Source of the DNA: Juglans regia
Taxonomy: Eukaryota > Streptophyta > Magnoliopsida > Fagales > Juglandaceae
Direction: 5' to 3'
Assembly (NCBI RefSeq): GCF_001411555.2
Contig: NC_049904.1
Coordinates: 33,871,473-33,935,472 of the forward strand
Length of the DNA stretch: 64,000 nt
Program-made: the position numbers and the translations under genes
Shown here: positions 61,048 through 64,000 of the stretch, piece by piece
How positions within the stretch are numbered: the stretch's first letter is position 1
Layout: each line of letters begins with the position of its first letter
Notes under the pieces: generated by a model
Databases searched by the model: none
Seen by the model: the letters and a program-made list of their open reading frames with translations, nothing else
What the model was told of the DNA's origin: nothing

Positions 61048-64000
61048 ATGACTGATGTACTCCAATCCCCATCTCACTTCCCTTCACCTTCAAGCTCTTC
61101 CACACCCAATGGTGGGTCACACCCACTTACCATTATTAACGGCCCCACAATAGATGACCGTTTGGATATAGAGGAGGGAGAGGAAGGGGTTGGAGAAGGA
61201 GACAGGAAAAACGAGGAAAGAGACAGAGAGGGAGATCAGCTGTCTCTTTTGACACTTTTGGTGGCTGCTTTTAGGAAGTCGTTGATTAGGTGTAGTACTG
61301 CTGGGTCAGGGAAGCTCTCTTCCATGGAGATTGGGTGGCCTTCCAATGTCAGGCACGTTGCCCATGTCACTTTCGATCGCTTCCATGGCTTTCTTGGTCT
61401 GCCTGTTGAGTTTGAGCCTGAAGTTCCCAGAAGGGCACCCAGTGCCAGGTCTGTTTTGAATTTCGTTTTGTCTTTCATATTGCCTTTTCTCTCTGCATAT
61501 ATGTTTATTTTCCAACTCGAATTATGTTTTTATATGCTGGGATAAATTCTAGTCTGGGTTTTGATTATGGGTTTAGTGTATGCATTCTTGAAGTTCTGTT
61601 CTGGGTTTGAAATTCTTTTGTAATTCTGATTCTTTATTGAAATTTTTGATTTCGTGCTGGTTCTTTTATGGAAGTTATGTTCTTTACTTCGTGCAAATGC
61701 ACAGTTTTGGATTTGTGTTGCGAATCCTTTCTTGGGTTTTAGTTCTTGAATTATATGGCTTTATGATCCGTTATAAGGCATTAAGTGATGATATTATTTG
61801 CAATCTCGTTTACGAATTAGGTGATATTCCAATGTTGGATTAGGATATTTTCATGCCATTAGGAATTCTGAGATTTGTGTACTTTTTTGGTTTGGTTTTG
61901 TAAATGCTTGTTGTTTTTTGAGCAACATGAGGTTTTAAACAAAAATGTAACTGAAATAAGAAGAAAGAAAGCAGAAAACAGTAATCTGCTGACATTTTTT
62001 CTTTGGTTAAATCCATTCAGCATTAAACCTTACTTTCTCATAATCTTGACCTCTTTTTAGTACATTTTATTCCCATAATTCTTTTCATTTCCATATGTTG
62101 CAGACGTGTCATTCCTGTCTTGACAGCGTTCAAACTAGTGCTATACTTTTGACATAGATAATTTTCATATGTAGTGCACATGTTTTTGGGGTTTCAACGG
62201 AATCTATGCAGCTTTCATTTGATGCAAGAGGAAATAGTGTGCCAACAATATTGCTGATGATGCAAAGGCAATTGTATGCACAAGGAGGCTTGCAGGTATC
62301 TGACTATTAGTCCTTCATTATCCCTTTATTCTTGCGTATGAAGTGGAAGTGATTAAGATTATTACATCAAGGTCCAATAATTAACTCATACAGTGGCCAA
62401 TATGGCTGTCTTCTTTCATGGTGCTTATTGAATTAATTAAATCATACAGTGGCCAATATGGCTGTCTTCTTTCATGGTTGCTTATTGAATGGGATTTTAT
62501 CATGTAGCGCTTCAGCTTTTATAATTCTTTAGACTCTTAAACTCCAACAGACATTATAAAATTTTGAACTCCAACATGCAGGCGGAAGGAATCTTCAGAA
62601 TTAATGCTGGTAACAGTCAAGAGGAGTATGTTAGGGACCAATTAAATAGGGGTGTCATACCAGCTAACATTGATGTGCACTGCTTGGCCGGTCTTATAAA
62701 GGTATGCCATTGCTAACTGAACTTCTCCTAGACTGTTCTTGACTGATTTCCTTATCCATTATTTCACCCTGGAGGATTGTTCTGCAATAAGGTTGTATTT
62801 CACCTGTGATATTATTTTCAACGCACCAACTGAATTGGTCTTTCTTTTGCGGCACTGATTTTTCACATGTTAACTGTCGACCAAACTATCAAAGGTGCTG
62901 GTTCATGGGTTGTGCATATCCCCACCCTCCCTTCCTCCTCTCCATGCTGGTGGATTCAATGTTGAGCATGTTCTATCGTCAACCTTCACATTTTAAATTA
63001 ATCTAATGTGTTTGTGCTCCAATAGGCTTGGTTTAGAGAACTCCCAACTGGTGTTTTGGACACCCTCTCGCGAGAACAGGTGATGCAATCGCAGTCGGAA
63101 GATGAGTGTGCTCAGCTCGTGAGGCTACTTCCCCCAACAGAAGCTGCTCTGCTGGACTGGGCAATAAACCTAATGTCTGATGTTGCACAACTGGAATACC
63201 AGAACAAGATGAATGCTCGCAATGTTGCTATGGTTTTTGCACCAAACATGACTCAGGTGAATGAAAATTATTTGCTTTCTTAAGTTTAGCTACACATTTA
63301 AGCGAACTTCATGTGTGTTGAGTGGAGTAGAGTGAGATTTGATTGTATCCATTTTCACATCTTCCTCAGAAGCTGTCATCGTTATGCCTTAAATTAGGAA
63401 AATAACAGAGTTTGTTAGGTAGGGATGAGTGAATAATAATAGGGAAATTTTGATGCACCCGTTAGCTATTCAACTATACATATTTAGTCAACTAGAGTTA
63501 CAATGTGAGCCTAGGTGCAATAATCTTGTTGTGCTGTCCATCTTTTCTAAGATCCCTTCTTTCATTAAATCTACCACTTGGGTATTCTACCAAAATATGA
63601 TTTTGATCATGCAATCCAGTTTGTTTGAGGTGTAATAACAGCTTTTCTAACTTTCATGCAACCGCAGATGGCAGACCCTTTGACTGCATTGATGTATGCA
63701 GTCCAGGTGATGAACTTTCTCAAAATTCTTATTGTCAAGACATTAAGAGAAAGAGAAGAGTCCAGGGTAGAGTCACCTCCTTTTCCTCAACTAGAGCCTT
63801 CTGATGAGGACGGCTATCAAAGCTCTTCACAACTATGTGTTGAGGGGGCGAAAGAGGAAGAGAGCAACAGTGTTGAAGAGAAAGTCTTTGGCTGCAAAGA
63901 CCCGGCTTTTGAGAGCCCTGATCATGCTATTCAAGGTGTCACTCCACTTGAACGTGGACCTTGTATTGAAATTGTCACTTCTGACGAGAATCATCGGTGC
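61048..64000 (+). CDS. CRIB-domain ROP GTPase-activating protein, 5' part
   Basis: Exons 61048-61448, 62175-62295, 62582-62701, 63026-63256 and 63668 to the window end splice in phase to at least 402 residues; the gene continues beyond 64000. An acidic, low-complexity N terminus is followed by a CRIB motif (about 95-116, starting IGWPSNVRHVAHVTFDRFHG), which binds active ROP. The RhoGAP domain (about 140-320) follows, with the arginine finger Arg180 in GIFRIN. NMARNVAMVFAPNM-type helix residues sit near 275-290, and MADPLTALMYAVQVMNFL opens exon 5. This CRIB plus RhoGAP order is plant-specific. Such proteins switch off ROP GTPases at the plasma membrane and in the cell cortex. The tail after about 320 is acidic and Ser-rich as in RopGAP1/2 relatives. 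The start is the first ATG of the frame. Confidence 0.93.

Overview
This is nuclear DNA from a flowering plant, most likely a woody eudicot. It holds plant-only gene families (cell-wall invertase with a 9-nt mini-exon, a CRIB-type ROP GAP, a SAUR, a plant kinesin-5), long AT-rich introns, and many small transposons. One very frequent short element has GTTTG termini and GAGATGAG-like inner ends with TTA duplications. I associate it with Fagales/Juglandaceae, but that placement rests on memory and no search was run.

Layout. 1-7.2 kb has no intact gene. It holds a tRNA-Leu relic split by a small transposon and a minus-strand non-autonomous LTR retroelement; one LTR of the latter carries a GC-capped hAT-like insert with a visible empty site in the other LTR. 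7.7-8.4 kb is a decayed ubiquitin-L40 fusion gene under a still recognisable ribosomal-type promoter. 10.5-12.4 kb is an intact two-exon 2-oxoglutarate/Fe(II) dioxygenase of the ACC-oxidase-homolog group (minus strand).

13.6-49.4 kb is the centrepiece: a head-to-tail tandem duplication of about 17-18.6 kb. Each unit carries a kinesin-5 gene (23 exons, 1010 aa by my splicing) and, downstream on the same minus strand, a cell-wall invertase gene (7 exons, 571 aa). All seven invertase exons of both copies were checked, and every kinesin exon of copy 1. About nine copy-2 kinesin exon boundaries were recomputed and the rest compared by eye; everything seen is open and spliceable. The unit junction at 30802-30805 is a 4-bp shared CAAT. 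Unit 2 contains a second, nested duplication joined at a 5-bp TTAGA, which left an orphan invertase mini-exon and a 14-codon kinesin tail. Transposons present in only one unit show that the copies have since evolved separately.

49.7-50.1 kb is a SAUR gene (minus). 52.7 kb has a perfect 15-bp inverted repeat. 53.5 kb is tRNA-Pro(CGG), followed closely by the spliceosomal SmG gene (plus, four exons, one of 23 nt, with a SINE in intron 2). 56-60.5 kb is gene-free and full of MITEs and a second SINE. 61.0-64.0 kb is the 5' part of a CRIB + RhoGAP gene (plus), cut by the window end.

The genes have unrelated roles: mitotic spindle and cortical microtubule motor, apoplastic sucrose cleavage, auxin-response growth, splicing, and ROP GTPase control. 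Kinesin-5 and invertase are linked here by shared duplication, not by a known pathway. I found no undescribed defence or mobile system; the most notable signals are the nested microhomology duplications and the transposon insertions that order them in time.
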